Positions 15,583 to 24,213 of a DNA stretch of 49,876 bases are shown here, piece after piece. The translations under genes and the position numbers were made by a program. The notes beneath the pieces are model-generated. The model saw only the letters and a list, made by a program, of their open reading frames with translations, searched no databases and was not told the origin of the DNA. The stretch is from UBA4466 sp963925035 (lineage in GTDB: Bacteria > Bacteroidota > Bacteroidia > Flavobacteriales_D > Crocinitomicaceae). The stretch spans positions 1 to 49,876 of the forward strand of contig CAWUSK010000025.1 in the NCBI GenBank assembly GCA_963925035.1, in the 5' to 3' direction. Numbering within the stretch: position 1 is the first letter of the stretch; every line of letters begins with the position of its first letter.

Positions 15583-16375
15583 GACTATCTTCTTTTAATT
15601 CTAGCGCGTTAAAATCGAACAAGTTAGAATCTAGTAAATGCGAAGGATTGATGTTTTTCATTGCATTAAAAATAGATGTTGAACGACCTGGGAATTCTTC
15701 ATCCCAGTCTTTAATCATTTTTTTTACTTTCTTGCGCATCATATTCTCCTGTGAACCACAAAGTGTACAAGGGATAATTGGGAAGTCTTTACCTTTAGAA
15801 TAAATTTCAATTTCTTTTTCCTTGCAAAAAGCCAATGGGCGTATTACAGCATGTCGTCCGTCGTCCGTTATATATTTTGCAGGCATTGCTTCGATTCGGG
15901 CTCCATTAAAAAGATTCATAAAAAACGTTTCTATAATGTCGTCACGGTGATGACCTAATGCAATTTTTGTTGCACCAATTTCATCTGCAATTGTGTACAA
16001 ATTACCTCTTCTCAAACGAGAACATAAACTGCACATCGTTTGTCCAGGCAATGTTTTTTCAACGACAATACTGTAGGTGTCTTTTTGCACAATTTTATAT
16101 TCAACTTTTAATTTGGCCAAATAACTTGGCAAAACTTGTGCTGGAAATCCAGGTTGTTTTTGATCCAGATTTATAGCGACAATTTCAAATTGAATATCTG
16201 ATTCCTTTTGATAATGCAACAACACATCTAGCATAGTGTAACTATCCTTTCCTCCAGACAAGCATACCATTACTTTGTCCCCCGTTTCAATCAACGCATA
16301 CTTTTGCCAAGCCTCCCAAGTATCTCTACGGAGATGTTTTTGAGCCTTGACAAAAGCTAAATTCTCAATATCCAT
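15563..16375 (-). CDS. ttcA: tRNA 2-thiocytidine synthetase TtcA
   Basis: TtcA thiolates cytidine 32 of some tRNAs, using ATP to activate the base and an iron-sulfur cluster. The 270-residue protein has the PP-loop SGGKDS at 40-45 and two CxxC pairs, C115/C118 (MCSLCSR) and C203/C206 (PCTLCGS), as expected. The GHHRDD motif after the first pair is also typical. The C-terminal tail (from about 235) with the FPGRSTSIFNAMKNI motif agrees with the family. It is read away from the GAF kinase gene at 16566, with a 190-base shared upstream region. Confidence 0.92.
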   Translation of the reverse strand: MDIENLAFVKAQKHLRRDTWEAWQKYALIETGDKVMVCLSGGKDSYTMLDVLLHYQKESDIQFEIVAINLDQKQPGFPAQVLPSYLAKLKVEYKIVQKDTYSIVVEKTLPGQTMCSLCSRLRRGNLYTIADEIGATKIALGHHRDDIIETFFMNLFNGARIEAMPAKYITDDGRHAVIRPLAFCKEKEIEIYSKGKDFPIIPCTLCGSQENMMRKKVKKMIKDWDEEFPGRSTSIFNAMKNINPSHLLDSNLFDFNALELKEDSHVSLSQ

Positions 16376-16490
16376 GGGGCTAATTTAACTAGAAGGATTG
16401 ATATATTATTTGATTATCGACTCATGAGTTTCATTTAATAATTAACCCCCCCTTTTTTTCCATTAAAGTACTATTTATAATAAAAATGCC

Positions 16491-16498
16491 TAAATTTG
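16491..16498 (+). promoter_or_regulatory. Candidate -7 element (TAAATTTG) upstream of the GAF kinase gene
   Basis: TAAATTTG matches the Bacteroidota -7 consensus TAnnTTTG exactly and lies 67 bases before the start of the kinase gene. No TTG is seen at the expected distance upstream, so this is only a partial match. Confidence 0.35.
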
Positions 16499-16565
16499 CT
16501 TAAAACCACTATGCATCCAAATATAATTTAAGATAGTTGCCCTAGCCTTAATTAACTTACAGTAT

Positions 16566-17720
16566 ATGCCTACAGAATATTCGTACAATCTTTTTGAAGA
16601 ATTAGATAGCATTTCCAAAATCCACACGCTCAAACGGGACGGCATTGATGATATTATGAATGAATTCTCGAAAAGAATTGTGCGTGCTTTGAAAATTGAG
16701 CGCTTAAGTGCTTGGCTTTTTGACGCTGAAAAATCTGCCATGCTTTCTATTGGTGAATTCGATATTCGCACATCAGAATTTAGAAAAAACTCTGTTTTAC
16801 CTTACTCTGATTATAAAAAATACATTGAAAATTTATTTTCAAACAAAATAATTACATCAAAAAACGTACTTGAAGATGAACGTTTGTCAGAATTAAAAAA
16901 CAGTTACTCAATCCCGAATGATGTAATTTCACTCATGGACATCCCAATGCGCATGGAAGGTGAAATAATAGGTGTGCTTTGCTTTGAAAAAACAGGATTA
17001 AAAGAACGAGATTTTTCAAATGAAGATCAATTCTTCGCTTTAAGTATTTCTAGCGTACTTTCATCTACGCTGGAAGCGCGAAAAAGAAGGGTAATTCAGC
17101 ATCAATTAGACAAAGAACTTGCGCAAAAAGAACTGTTTCTACGTGAAATAAAACATAGAATAAAAAATAATTTATCAGTAGTATCTAGCCTGTTACGCTT
17201 GCAATCCGAACGTTCATTAGACGATTATCATCGTGAATTATTTCTAGATTGCAACAACCGTATTGAGTCTATTTCAACTATGTACGACTTAATTTCCAAT
17301 ACTGAAAAAATTCAAATCATAAATTTAAATCATTACATTTCCACATTAATCAACAAAATACAAGACACATTCAAATCACAATTTGAATGTGTCGAAGTTG
17401 ATTATTCGATTCCCAATATTGATTTAAAAGTAGACCTAGCTGTGAACCTTGCACTAATTATTAATGAGGTAATTACAAATAGTTACAAACATGCATTTGA
17501 GAATAGAAGTGATGGGAAAATTGTGATAAAAATCACCCTCAAGGAAGAGATTATGACAATCGTTATTACAGATGATGGAAAAGGTTTTGTAAAAATGCAA
17601 ATCAGCGATTCATTAGGAATGGGAATTATTGATGGACTGATAGAACAGATTAACGGTGATTACTCTTATTCTGGGGAAAATGGAAGTCAATTTAATTTGA
17701 GTTTTAATATTAACTGTTAA
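16566..17720 (+). CDS. Cytoplasmic GAF-domain histidine kinase (HisKA_2 type)
   Basis: A 384-residue soluble kinase. Residues about 25-170 form a GAF domain (LSAWLFDAE, MDIPMRMEGEIIGVLCFE). A short coiled coil follows, then the HisKA_2 box with H197 in REIKHRIKNNLSVVSSLL, and a HATPase_c domain (LIINEVITNSYKHAF, DDGKGF, SLGMGIIDGL). GAF domains bind small molecules such as cyclic nucleotides or heme; which one is unknown. No response regulator lies beside it, so it is an orphan. HisKA_2 kinases often feed stress-response regulators in other bacteria. Confidence 0.92.
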   Translation: MPTEYSYNLFEELDSISKIHTLKRDGIDDIMNEFSKRIVRALKIERLSAWLFDAEKSAMLSIGEFDIRTSEFRKNSVLPYSDYKKYIENLFSNKIITSKNVLEDERLSELKNSYSIPNDVISLMDIPMRMEGEIIGVLCFEKTGLKERDFSNEDQFFALSISSVLSSTLEARKRRVIQHQLDKELAQKELFLREIKHRIKNNLSVVSSLLRLQSERSLDDYHRELFLDCNNRIESISTMYDLISNTEKIQIINLNHYISTLINKIQDTFKSQFECVEVDYSIPNIDLKVDLAVNLALIINEVITNSYKHAFENRSDGKIVIKITLKEEIMTIVITDDGKGFVKMQISDSLGMGIIDGLIEQINGDYSYSGENGSQFNLSFNINC

Positions 17721-17780
17721 TTCTGCACTAAAATTCATTAATTAACCTAGTTTAAATACTTTTGTGAAAAATGCAATGTA

Positions 17781-18459
17781 ATGCCGCACAAAACATATTT
17801 TAATTGGAGTATCGGAAAGGATTCAGCCTTAGCACTGCAAGATGATCGGCACCAAATCGACCAATTATTAACCTCAGTAAATAGTCGTCACAACAGAATT
17901 TCGATCCATGGATTACGTCGTTCTCTACTCGAAATACAAGCAAAATAGATCGGGTTCCCATTAATGCGCTTGAACTAACTGAAGAACCTTCGATGGGAAC
18001 TTACAATTCCATTATGTCCGATAAAATGAATGTACTTCGAATAGAAGGATTCACTCACAGCGCTTTTGGAGATATTATTCTGGAAGATTTGAGAAAGTAC
18101 AGAGAAGAAAAATTAAATGAGCTTAATATAACAGCACTTTTTCCCTTATGGAAAAGGAATACAACTGAATTAATGACTAAGTTTCTCGGTCTCGGATTTA
18201 AAACCATTGTCGTTTTGCCAACAAATCCGTTTTAGACAAGTCGTTTACAGGTCGAATCATTGATTAAAAATTTCTAGTAGACCTACCCGAAACAGCTGAT
18301 CCATGTGCAGAAAATGGTGAATTTCATACATTTTGTAACGATGGTCCAATTTTCAGTAAACCTCTTGAATTTGAAATCGGAGAAATCGTTAATAAAACAT
18401 GTCTTCACCTAAAAAAGACAGTGAAAACGGCCTTTATAGGTTTTGGTTTTGCAAATTAA
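17781..18459 (+). pseudogene. Broken gene for a Dph6-like ATP pyrophosphatase (diphthine-ammonia ligase family)
   Basis: The parts of one protein can be read in different frames. First is ATG 17781 with KTYFNWSIGKDSALAL (the PP-loop GKDS), LLTSVNS and ISIHGLRRSLLEIQAK, then TAG at 17946. The family's next blocks follow in another frame: ELTEEPS, EGFTHSAFGDIILEDLRKYRE, ALFPLWKRNT. A third frame, with a stop inside, carries KSFTGRIID and DPCAENGEFHTFCNDGP to a TAA at 18459. A few residues also appear to be missing after SALAL. At least one in-frame stop and two frameshifts break it, so it is inactive unless the assembly is wrong. A -7-like TACTTTTG lies at 17757-17764. Confidence 0.82.
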
Positions 18460-18496
18460 TTCCAAAAAACTAACTAAAAATTCTTAACTTTAAGTT

Positions 18497-19252
18497 ATGA
18501 AAAAAACGGCATTAATTACTGGAGCGACAAGCGGAATTGGATTGGCAACTGCTAAGCGTTTAGCACACGAAGGTTATCAATTGATACTTTGCGGTCGACG
18601 ATTAGAGCGTTTGGAACAATTGCAACACGAGTTATTGATTCAAACAAAAGTACATACCCTGCCCTTCGACGTTCGTGATAAAAATGCGGTATTTAATGCC
18701 ATTGATTCTTTGCCAAATGAATTCACTTCCATAGATGTTTTAATAAACAATGCTGGAAATGCTCATGGACTTGACCCAATTGAAAAAGGAAATCTGGATG
18801 ATTGGGACGCAATGATCGACATCAATGTAAAAGGACTACTGTATGTTTCGAAGGCAATTATTTCAAAAATGATTGCTCAAAAATCAGGGCACATCATAAA
18901 CATTGGTTCCACTGCCGCAAAGGAAGTATATCCAAATGGAAATGTCTATTGCGCAAGTAAACATGCTGTTGATGCATTGAACCAAGGAATGCGCATGGAC
19001 CTCAATCAATATGGAATTCGTGTTGGAGCAATTCATCCCGGAATGGTAGAAACTGAGTTTAGCGAAGTGCGATTTAAAGGTGACAAAGAACGCGCAACAA
19101 AAGTATACCAAGGATTTAAACCGCTTCAAGCAGAAGATATTGCAGATATTATTCACTTTGTTATTTCTCGCCCTTATCACGTAAACATTGCCGACATATT
19201 GGTAATGTCAACTGCTCAAGCAAGCAGCACAATCGTCAAAAAAGGACTTTAG
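18497..19252 (+). CDS. Short-chain dehydrogenase/reductase (YdfG-like)
   Basis: A 251-residue classical SDR. The NAD(P)-binding motif TGATSGIG is at 8-15, NNAG at 83-86, and the catalytic Ser 137, Tyr 150 and Lys 154 (YCASK) are in place. R34/R35 after the second strand (CGRR) suggest NADP(H). The overall pattern, with RPYHVNIADILVM near the C-terminus, resembles YdfG, which oxidises 3-hydroxy acids such as serine and malonic semialdehyde in its reduction direction. The exact substrate cannot be read from sequence. It ends 30 bases before the ECF sigma gene and may be co-transcribed with it. Confidence 0.88.
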   Translation: MKKTALITGATSGIGLATAKRLAHEGYQLILCGRRLERLEQLQHELLIQTKVHTLPFDVRDKNAVFNAIDSLPNEFTSIDVLINNAGNAHGLDPIEKGNLDDWDAMIDINVKGLLYVSKAIISKMIAQKSGHIINIGSTAAKEVYPNGNVYCASKHAVDALNQGMRMDLNQYGIRVGAIHPGMVETEFSEVRFKGDKERATKVYQGFKPLQAEDIADIIHFVISRPYHVNIADILVMSTAQASSTIVKKGL

Positions 19253-19282
19253 TGAATATAATTTCGTTCCTTTAAAATTCCA

Positions 19283-19813
19283 ATGAGCGAGCACAGCGAC
19301 TTTTATCAATTGTATATAGAACATTCCAAAATGGTATACAACTTGTGCTTAAATTATCTTCAAAACACCGAAGACGCTGAAGAAGCAGCGCAAGATGTGT
19401 TTATTAAAGTCCATGAAAAAATTGCTGGATTTAGAGCTGATGCATCATTGAAAACCTGGATTTACCGTATCACTATCACCCACTGTTTTGATATAATTAA
19501 AGCGAAAAATCGACAAAAACGATTTGGATTCATGCAATCGCTATTTGGAAAATATGGAAAAGAAGAAATTCCACAAAAAAACTTCAATCATCCTGGGGTT
19601 GAATTAGAAAACAAGGAGGCTATTCAGAAGTTATTAGAATTAATTCAAGAACTCCCTAACAACCAGAAAACTGCATTAATTTTAAAATCAATGGACGGTT
19701 TACCAGGCAAAGAAATTGCTCAAATCATGCAGTTGACAGAGAAAGCATTGGAATCATTATTGTCCCGAGCAAAACAAAATTTGAAACTAAAAATTGATCA
19801 AACGAAGGATTAG
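19283..19813 (+). CDS. ECF-type RNA polymerase sigma factor
   Basis: A 176-residue sigma-70 family factor of the extracytoplasmic-function class. Region 2 covers about residues 8-78 (LNYLQNTEDAEEAAQDVFIKVHEKI, TWIYRITITHCFD) and region 4 about 112-170 (LPNNQKTALILKSMDGLPGKEIAQIM, ALESLLSRAK). There is no extra domain. It is followed by a small single-pass membrane protein in the usual place for an anti-sigma factor, then by genes for periplasmic metal-type proteins. The operon probably controls itself, but I saw no clear target promoter. Confidence 0.92.
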   Translation: MSEHSDFYQLYIEHSKMVYNLCLNYLQNTEDAEEAAQDVFIKVHEKIAGFRADASLKTWIYRITITHCFDIIKAKNRQKRFGFMQSLFGKYGKEEIPQKNFNHPGVELENKEAIQKLLELIQELPNNQKTALILKSMDGLPGKEIAQIMQLTEKALESLLSRAKQNLKLKIDQTKD

Positions 19814-19842
19814 AATGAATCTGTCGTCTAAATAAGTAGAAA

Positions 19843-20112
19843 ATGAATGAAAGCGATTACATAGAAAAAACTTTGAGTAAGGTACAACAAGTTGAGCCTT
19901 CTCCTTATTTGTTTACGCGGATTGAAGCAAAAATTCAATCCATTACAAATTCTACTGTTTCCATAAAAAAAGTATTTATTGGAATGGCACTTACTTGTAT
20001 GCTCCTTGCACTAAATTTCGTTGCTTCAAGTTCAAAACATAATACAAGTAATTCTACAAGTCTCTTGGACGAATTAAATCTGAACACATCAAATCAATTG
20101 TATAATGAATAA
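19843..20112 (+). CDS. Small single-pass membrane protein, probable anti-sigma factor
   Basis: An 89-residue protein with a cytoplasmic N-terminal part (about 1-42, polar, predicted helical), one membrane helix at 44-61 (VFIGMALTCMLLALNFVA) and a short Ser/Asn-rich outer tail. No zinc-finger motif (HxxxCxxC) is present. Its place 29 bases after an ECF sigma gene and its overlap with the next gene fit an anti-sigma factor that holds the sigma at the membrane. The function is inferred from position and topology; the sequence has no diagnostic domain that I can recognise. Confidence 0.6.
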   Translation: MNESDYIEKTLSKVQQVEPSPYLFTRIEAKIQSITNSTVSIKKVFIGMALTCMLLALNFVASSSKHNTSNSTSLLDELNLNTSNQLYNE

Positions 20113-20557
20113 AGTTAAATTTCTATATATAATTATAGTATTGTTGGTTGCGACCAACGTTAGCGTATTGTTAGGTATGTATTTGCACAGACCTCCTCAT
20201 CCACACAATGAAGGTGGACCAAAGAAATTCATCGTTGAAAAACTTGGATTTGATGAGGCTCAAACGAATGCATATGATTTAATAATTAAGCAACATCGCT
20301 CAAGTATTCAATCGATTGAGAACAATATTCGTAGGAATAAAGACGCCCTATTTACGTTGTTAAAGGAAGATGATATCACGACTAAAGACTCCATTATCAA
20401 TAATTTAGGAGCGCTTCAAATGGGAGTTGAAGCGGCCCATTACGCGCACTTTGAAGCTGTCAAGAAGATTTGTAACGATGAGCAATTGGAACGCTTCGAT
20501 GAATTGACCAATGAACTTGGTAGGTTGTTTTCTCCACCAAAAAAACCTAAGCAATAA
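20105..20557 (+). CDS. Spy/CpxP/ZraP-like periplasmic protein with N-terminal membrane anchor
   Basis: A 150-residue protein with a membrane segment at about 5-26, a His/Pro stretch (HRPPHPH at 28-34) and a mostly alpha-helical periplasmic part. The pattern (LGFDEAQTNAYDLIIKQHRSSIQSIENNI, FFxLL-type and a final EQLERFDEL) fits the heavy-metal resistance/LTxxQ family, whose members are periplasmic chaperones or metal-stress sensors. Here the anchor probably stays, since no clear cleavage site follows. It overlaps the upstream gene by 8 bases and the MbnP-like gene starts at its stop. In related bacteria such proteins next to ECF genes act as sensors for the anti-sigma factor; that is possible here. 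Confidence 0.68.
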   Translation: MNKVKFLYIIIVLLVATNVSVLLGMYLHRPPHPHNEGGPKKFIVEKLGFDEAQTNAYDLIIKQHRSSIQSIENNIRRNKDALFTLLKEDDITTKDSIINNLGALQMGVEAAHYAHFEAVKKICNDEQLERFDELTNELGRLFSPPKKPKQ

Positions 20558-21198
20558 TGAGACACTTTGTTTTCCTTGTGCTTTTTTTTGAGTTTTCTGG
20601 GATTCGAGCTCAATCAACGAATGAACTAAAAGTTGAATTTTCTATTCCTAAAATTGATGAGCAATTTAAATTAGAGGTACTTCGTTTTTATGTTACAAAC
20701 ATTCAGTTAACCCAATACAACTCACCTATTTTCAAAGAAAAAGAGAGCTATCACTTAATTGATATTGTTAAAGGAGAGAATTCATTTGTCATCAATTACC
20801 CTGAAAACATCCAATTCGACAACATTCAATTTGATTTAGGTGTTGACAGTTTAACGAACGTTTCTGGAGTATATTCGGGCGATTTAGATCCGACGAAAGG
20901 AATGTATTGGACATGGCAAAGTGGCTACATCAATTTTAAAATCGAAGGGAAACATCCTGAAAGTAACGGTAGAAAAAATGATGTTCAGTTTCACCTGGGA
21001 GGGTATTTACCTGGACAATTTGCACTTCAGCCTTTGAAATTTAATTGTGCACCGCCAACTGACCTTAAAATTCAATTTGATATCAATTCATTTTTAGAGT
21101 CCATGGATTTCTCAAAAGAGCATATAATTATGTCCCCCGGAGAAAAGGCCGTGAAACTGTCGCAGCAACTAGCTTCCTACTTTAAATTTTATGAATAA
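20557..21198 (+). CDS. MbnP-like (copper-binding) periplasmic protein
   Basis: A 213-residue secreted protein with signal peptide (MRHFVFLVLFFEFSGIRAQ). The rest is beta-rich and matches the MbnP family: LRFYVTNIQL, YHLIDI, QFDLGVDS, GDLDPTKGMYWTWQSGYINFKIEG, FHLGG. In studied members a Trp is oxidised to kynurenine by the partner di-heme enzyme MbnH, and this makes a copper site. W118 and W120 in MYWTWQ are candidates here. The next gene, overlapping by 8 bases, encodes such a partner. So this is probably the substrate of that enzyme. Copper binding is an inference from the family. Confidence 0.78.
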   Translation: MRHFVFLVLFFEFSGIRAQSTNELKVEFSIPKIDEQFKLEVLRFYVTNIQLTQYNSPIFKEKESYHLIDIVKGENSFVINYPENIQFDNIQFDLGVDSLTNVSGVYSGDLDPTKGMYWTWQSGYINFKIEGKHPESNGRKNDVQFHLGGYLPGQFALQPLKFNCAPPTDLKIQFDINSFLESMDFSKEHIIMSPGEKAVKLSQQLASYFKFYE

Positions 21199-22219
21199 AC
21201 ATATCCTACTATTTGTTGTTTTTATTGCAATCGGTAGCGTATTATGTTCTGTTCAATTTAAAATTGATAGTGAAATAAATCCAATTTTAATTCCCGACAA
21301 TTGGCCAGATCCAGTTTATAATTTTAGCAAAAAACCCCTTAAAGCAAAAATAATTGAGATTGGAAGATCACTTTTCTATGACCCTATTCTGTCATTAGAC
21401 AATTCCATTTCTTGTTCAAGCTGTCATCTGTCTTTTACTGCATTTACACATGTAGATCATGCACTTAGTCACGGAATTGGCGATAGCATCGGGACAAGAA
21501 ACTCCCCTGTTCTGATAAACCTTGCGTGGAACAAATACTTCATGTGGGACGGAGCAATCAATCACATTGAAGTGCAAGCCTTAGCGCCAATTTCTCATCC
21601 AGCGGAAATGGGAGAAGACTTAAATCGTGTTCTTGAAAAACTAAGACATTCAAAAAAGTATCAAGCAAAATTTTACGCCGCTTTTAAAGATAGTTCGATT
21701 TCGAGTAAACAACTCCTAATCGCATTAGCTCAATTTCAATTGACATTAATTTCCTCAAACTCCAAATACGATAAAGTTAAACGCAAAGAAGTTACGTTCA
21801 CAAAACAAGAAAAATCAGGCTATAAACTATTTAAAAAACACTGTTCCTCTTGTCACAAGGAACCACTTTTTACTTCTGGTGAATTTGAAAACAACGGCTT
21901 ACCGATTGATCCTACTCTTAACGATATTGGAAGAGGAAAAATAACCCAACTTGCAATGGACGATTTCAAATTTAAAGTGCCAACATTACGTAACATTGAA
22001 TTTTCATTTCCTTATATGCACGATGGACGATTTAAATCATTAAGTGAAGTTTTAAACCATTATACATCAGGTGTAAGTCATACAGCGAACCTCTCTTCAC
22101 AACTTGTATATGGAATTGATTTAACTTCAAACGAGCGAGTCGACATCGTTTCCTTTCTTCTCACATTAACTGATAAAGAGTTTCTATTTAATCCTGACTA
22201 TCAGTTTCCAAAAAATTAA
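21191..22219 (+). CDS. MbnH-like di-heme cytochrome c peroxidase-family protein
   Basis: A 342-residue exported protein with a signal or anchor segment at about 4-20 and two c-type heme sites, CSSCH at 75-79 and CSSCH at 218-222. The layout is that of the bacterial CcpA/MauG superfamily: GRSLFYDPILS before heme 1, NSPVLINLAWN and MWDGA after it, KVPTLRNIEFSFPYMHDGRF near the end. Members either reduce peroxide or modify a protein partner's Trp. Its neighbour upstream is an MbnP-like protein, which points to the MbnH type. It is the last gene of the ECF operon. A plain cytochrome c peroxidase is the alternative. Confidence 0.85.
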   Translation: MNKHILLFVVFIAIGSVLCSVQFKIDSEINPILIPDNWPDPVYNFSKKPLKAKIIEIGRSLFYDPILSLDNSISCSSCHLSFTAFTHVDHALSHGIGDSIGTRNSPVLINLAWNKYFMWDGAINHIEVQALAPISHPAEMGEDLNRVLEKLRHSKKYQAKFYAAFKDSSISSKQLLIALAQFQLTLISSNSKYDKVKRKEVTFTKQEKSGYKLFKKHCSSCHKEPLFTSGEFENNGLPIDPTLNDIGRGKITQLAMDDFKFKVPTLRNIEFSFPYMHDGRFKSLSEVLNHYTSGVSHTANLSSQLVYGIDLTSNERVDIVSFLLTLTDKEFLFNPDYQFPKN

Positions 22220-22270
22220 TATATCAGCGAACTCCCGATTCTTGTTATCTTTGGATTTCAAACGACAAGC

Positions 22271-22735
22271 ATGACAAACAACGATGTTTTAAGAAAAGTA
22301 AGATACACTTTTGATTATAACGATGATAAAATGATGGCGCTATTCAATGCTGGTGGACAAGAGGTAACACGAGCCGAATTAAGTGATTGGTTGAAAAAAG
22401 ATGAAGACCCAGATTTTAAAGGAATTTACGACAAGCAATTGGCGACCTTTTTAAACGGTTTTATTATCGAAAAAAGAGGAAAACGCGATGGTGATGAGCA
22501 GCCAGTTCCAGAAAAATCATTGAATAACAATATCATTTTTAGAAAATTAAAAATTGCCTTGGCGTTGACTGATGATGATATCATTGAGATTTTCCAACTG
22601 TCCGATTTTACAGCAAGCAAGCCCGAAATAAGTGCGCTCTTCAGAAATCCAGCGCACAAGCATTATCGCCTGTGTAAAGATCAATTTTTACGCAATTTCC
22701 TATTGGGAATGCAATTTAAATTCCACAAAAAATAA
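22271..22735 (+). CDS. DUF1456 protein (YehS-like)
   Basis: A 154-residue soluble protein made of two similar halves of about 70 residues (NNDVLRKVRYTFDYNDDKMMALF and NNIIFRKLKIALALTDDDIIEIF), which is the mark of the DUF1456/YehS family. The biochemical function of the family is not known to me. A -7-like TATCTTTG at 22246-22253, 18 bases before the ATG, may be its own promoter. Its last bases overlap the start of the next gene (TAATG). Confidence 0.85.
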   Translation: MTNNDVLRKVRYTFDYNDDKMMALFNAGGQEVTRAELSDWLKKDEDPDFKGIYDKQLATFLNGFIIEKRGKRDGDEQPVPEKSLNNNIIFRKLKIALALTDDDIIEIFQLSDFTASKPEISALFRNPAHKHYRLCKDQFLRNFLLGMQFKFHKK

Positions 22736-24210
22736 TGTCCCATTTGCTCAAGACAATTTCGTTTTATTTATTCATTTTAGGAGTAACTCAAACAATATTT
22801 TCCCAAACTGTGCGATGGACAGTTGAATTGGATTCATCCGTAATTTTTTCTTCACCTCGTTATGCCGATTTAAACCTAGATGGCTCTGAAGACATTATCA
22901 TTGGCGAAGGAAGCGAAGGCCAAACGATATCGAATGGAATTGTTGCCATCGATGGAAAAACGGGGGGGAAATTGTGGAACGTCAAGACTAGAGATCAAAT
23001 TTATACAAGCGCTTTACTTCAATACATTGATAACGATTCTGTGAAAGATATTTTTCTTGGTGGAAGAAACGTATCACTGTATACGATTAATGGCAAAACA
23101 GGTGAAATCATCTGGGAATTTTGGGCGAAAAATAAAGGTTATTGGAAAGAAAGAGGCTATTATAATTTCTATTCAACACAATGGCTCGACGATCAAGAAT
23201 ATGATGGATTAAAAGGTTTACTTGTTGCCAACTGTAGCGATGCGACGATCAAGCTAAATGATGAAAAACGAACTAAAGGTAATTTGATGATTATCAGTTC
23301 GAAAGATGGTAAAGTGTTGAATGAAAGTTTAACACCACATCAACTGGAAACGTATTACGCACTTCACATTCATTATAATTACGGAAAGAAAAAACCAGCC
23401 ATTATCTTTGCAAGTGGAGGAGAGAATCTTCACGGCAATTTTTGGGAGATTCAGATAAAGTCTCTTCAAAAAAACAACGTTTCCAAAGCGAAGGTCGCAC
23501 TAAGTGATACACTCAACGTGTTTATTGTTAATTCCGGCTTGGCAGATTTGACAAGCGACGATAAACTAGACATAATTAATGCGCGAATCAACGGTAGGAT
23601 ATCCACAATTGATGGAATGAACCACAAAGTACTCTGGGAACATTATTCTCCAAATCATGAGTGTTATGTTGCTCCAACAACAGGTAATTTTACAGGAGAT
23701 GAAACGCCTGACATTTTCGCAATGATTGCAGAATGCTCATTTCTAGGCTATACCAATTTTGTTCAACTAGTGATCGACGGGAAAACCGGAGAAATTGTTC
23801 ATCAAAAATCTAATGGAACGTACCAATTTGCCTCTGGAATAGCTGTTGATTTCAACAATGATGGAACAGATGAAATTCTCTTTCTTAAGAATACAGTTGA
23901 CATGGAATCATATGCAACTACAAACCAAATTAAAATTCTAGATTTTAAAAATGACACAACTTTTACCTTTGGTAGAGTGCGCAACGGAGCTTGTTTCTAT
24001 AGCACACCAAGTATCGTTGACATCGACCAGGATGGAAAGAAGGAACTGATTTTTGTTTATTCCAACTCATTTAGTGAAGACAAAGAATACGGTAAAATTG
24101 AATGTATTGAATTAAATATTACAGATCCAAACTCCAGTTTTTCTTGTTATTTAGGACCATTAGAAAACGGTGTTTTTATTAAAAAATTAAAGAGAGTTTC
24201 TTACATTTAA
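22735..24210 (+). CDS. Secreted FG-GAP/PQQ-type beta-propeller protein
   Basis: A 491-residue protein with a signal peptide (cut after about residue 24, TIFSQ). The mature part shows repeats of two kinds: D-x-N-x-D-G calcium-type loops (ADLNLDGSEDIIIG, DFNNDGTDEILFL, DIDQDGKKELIFV) and Gly-Lys-Thr-Gly blade motifs (AIDGKTGGKLWN, TINGKTGEIIWEF, VIDGKTGEIVH). Together these suggest a beta-propeller similar to FG-GAP or PQQ-binding-like proteins. There is no T9SS sorting domain at the C-terminus, so it is probably periplasmic. Ligand and role are unknown. A sensor kinase gene follows after 3 bases and may sense something through it. Confidence 0.72.
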   Translation: MSHLLKTISFYLFILGVTQTIFSQTVRWTVELDSSVIFSSPRYADLNLDGSEDIIIGEGSEGQTISNGIVAIDGKTGGKLWNVKTRDQIYTSALLQYIDNDSVKDIFLGGRNVSLYTINGKTGEIIWEFWAKNKGYWKERGYYNFYSTQWLDDQEYDGLKGLLVANCSDATIKLNDEKRTKGNLMIISSKDGKVLNESLTPHQLETYYALHIHYNYGKKKPAIIFASGGENLHGNFWEIQIKSLQKNNVSKAKVALSDTLNVFIVNSGLADLTSDDKLDIINARINGRISTIDGMNHKVLWEHYSPNHECYVAPTTGNFTGDETPDIFAMIAECSFLGYTNFVQLVIDGKTGEIVHQKSNGTYQFASGIAVDFNNDGTDEILFLKNTVDMESYATTNQIKILDFKNDTTFTFGRVRNGACFYSTPSIVDIDQDGKKELIFVYSNSFSEDKEYGKIECIELNITDPNSSFSCYLGPLENGVFIKKLKRVSYI

Positions 24211-24213
24211 GTT

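Noticed and set aside
19061..19252. SDR as a named metabolic enzyme of the ECF operon
   Set aside because: The family is too broad; the gap of 30 bases alone does not link it to metal stress.
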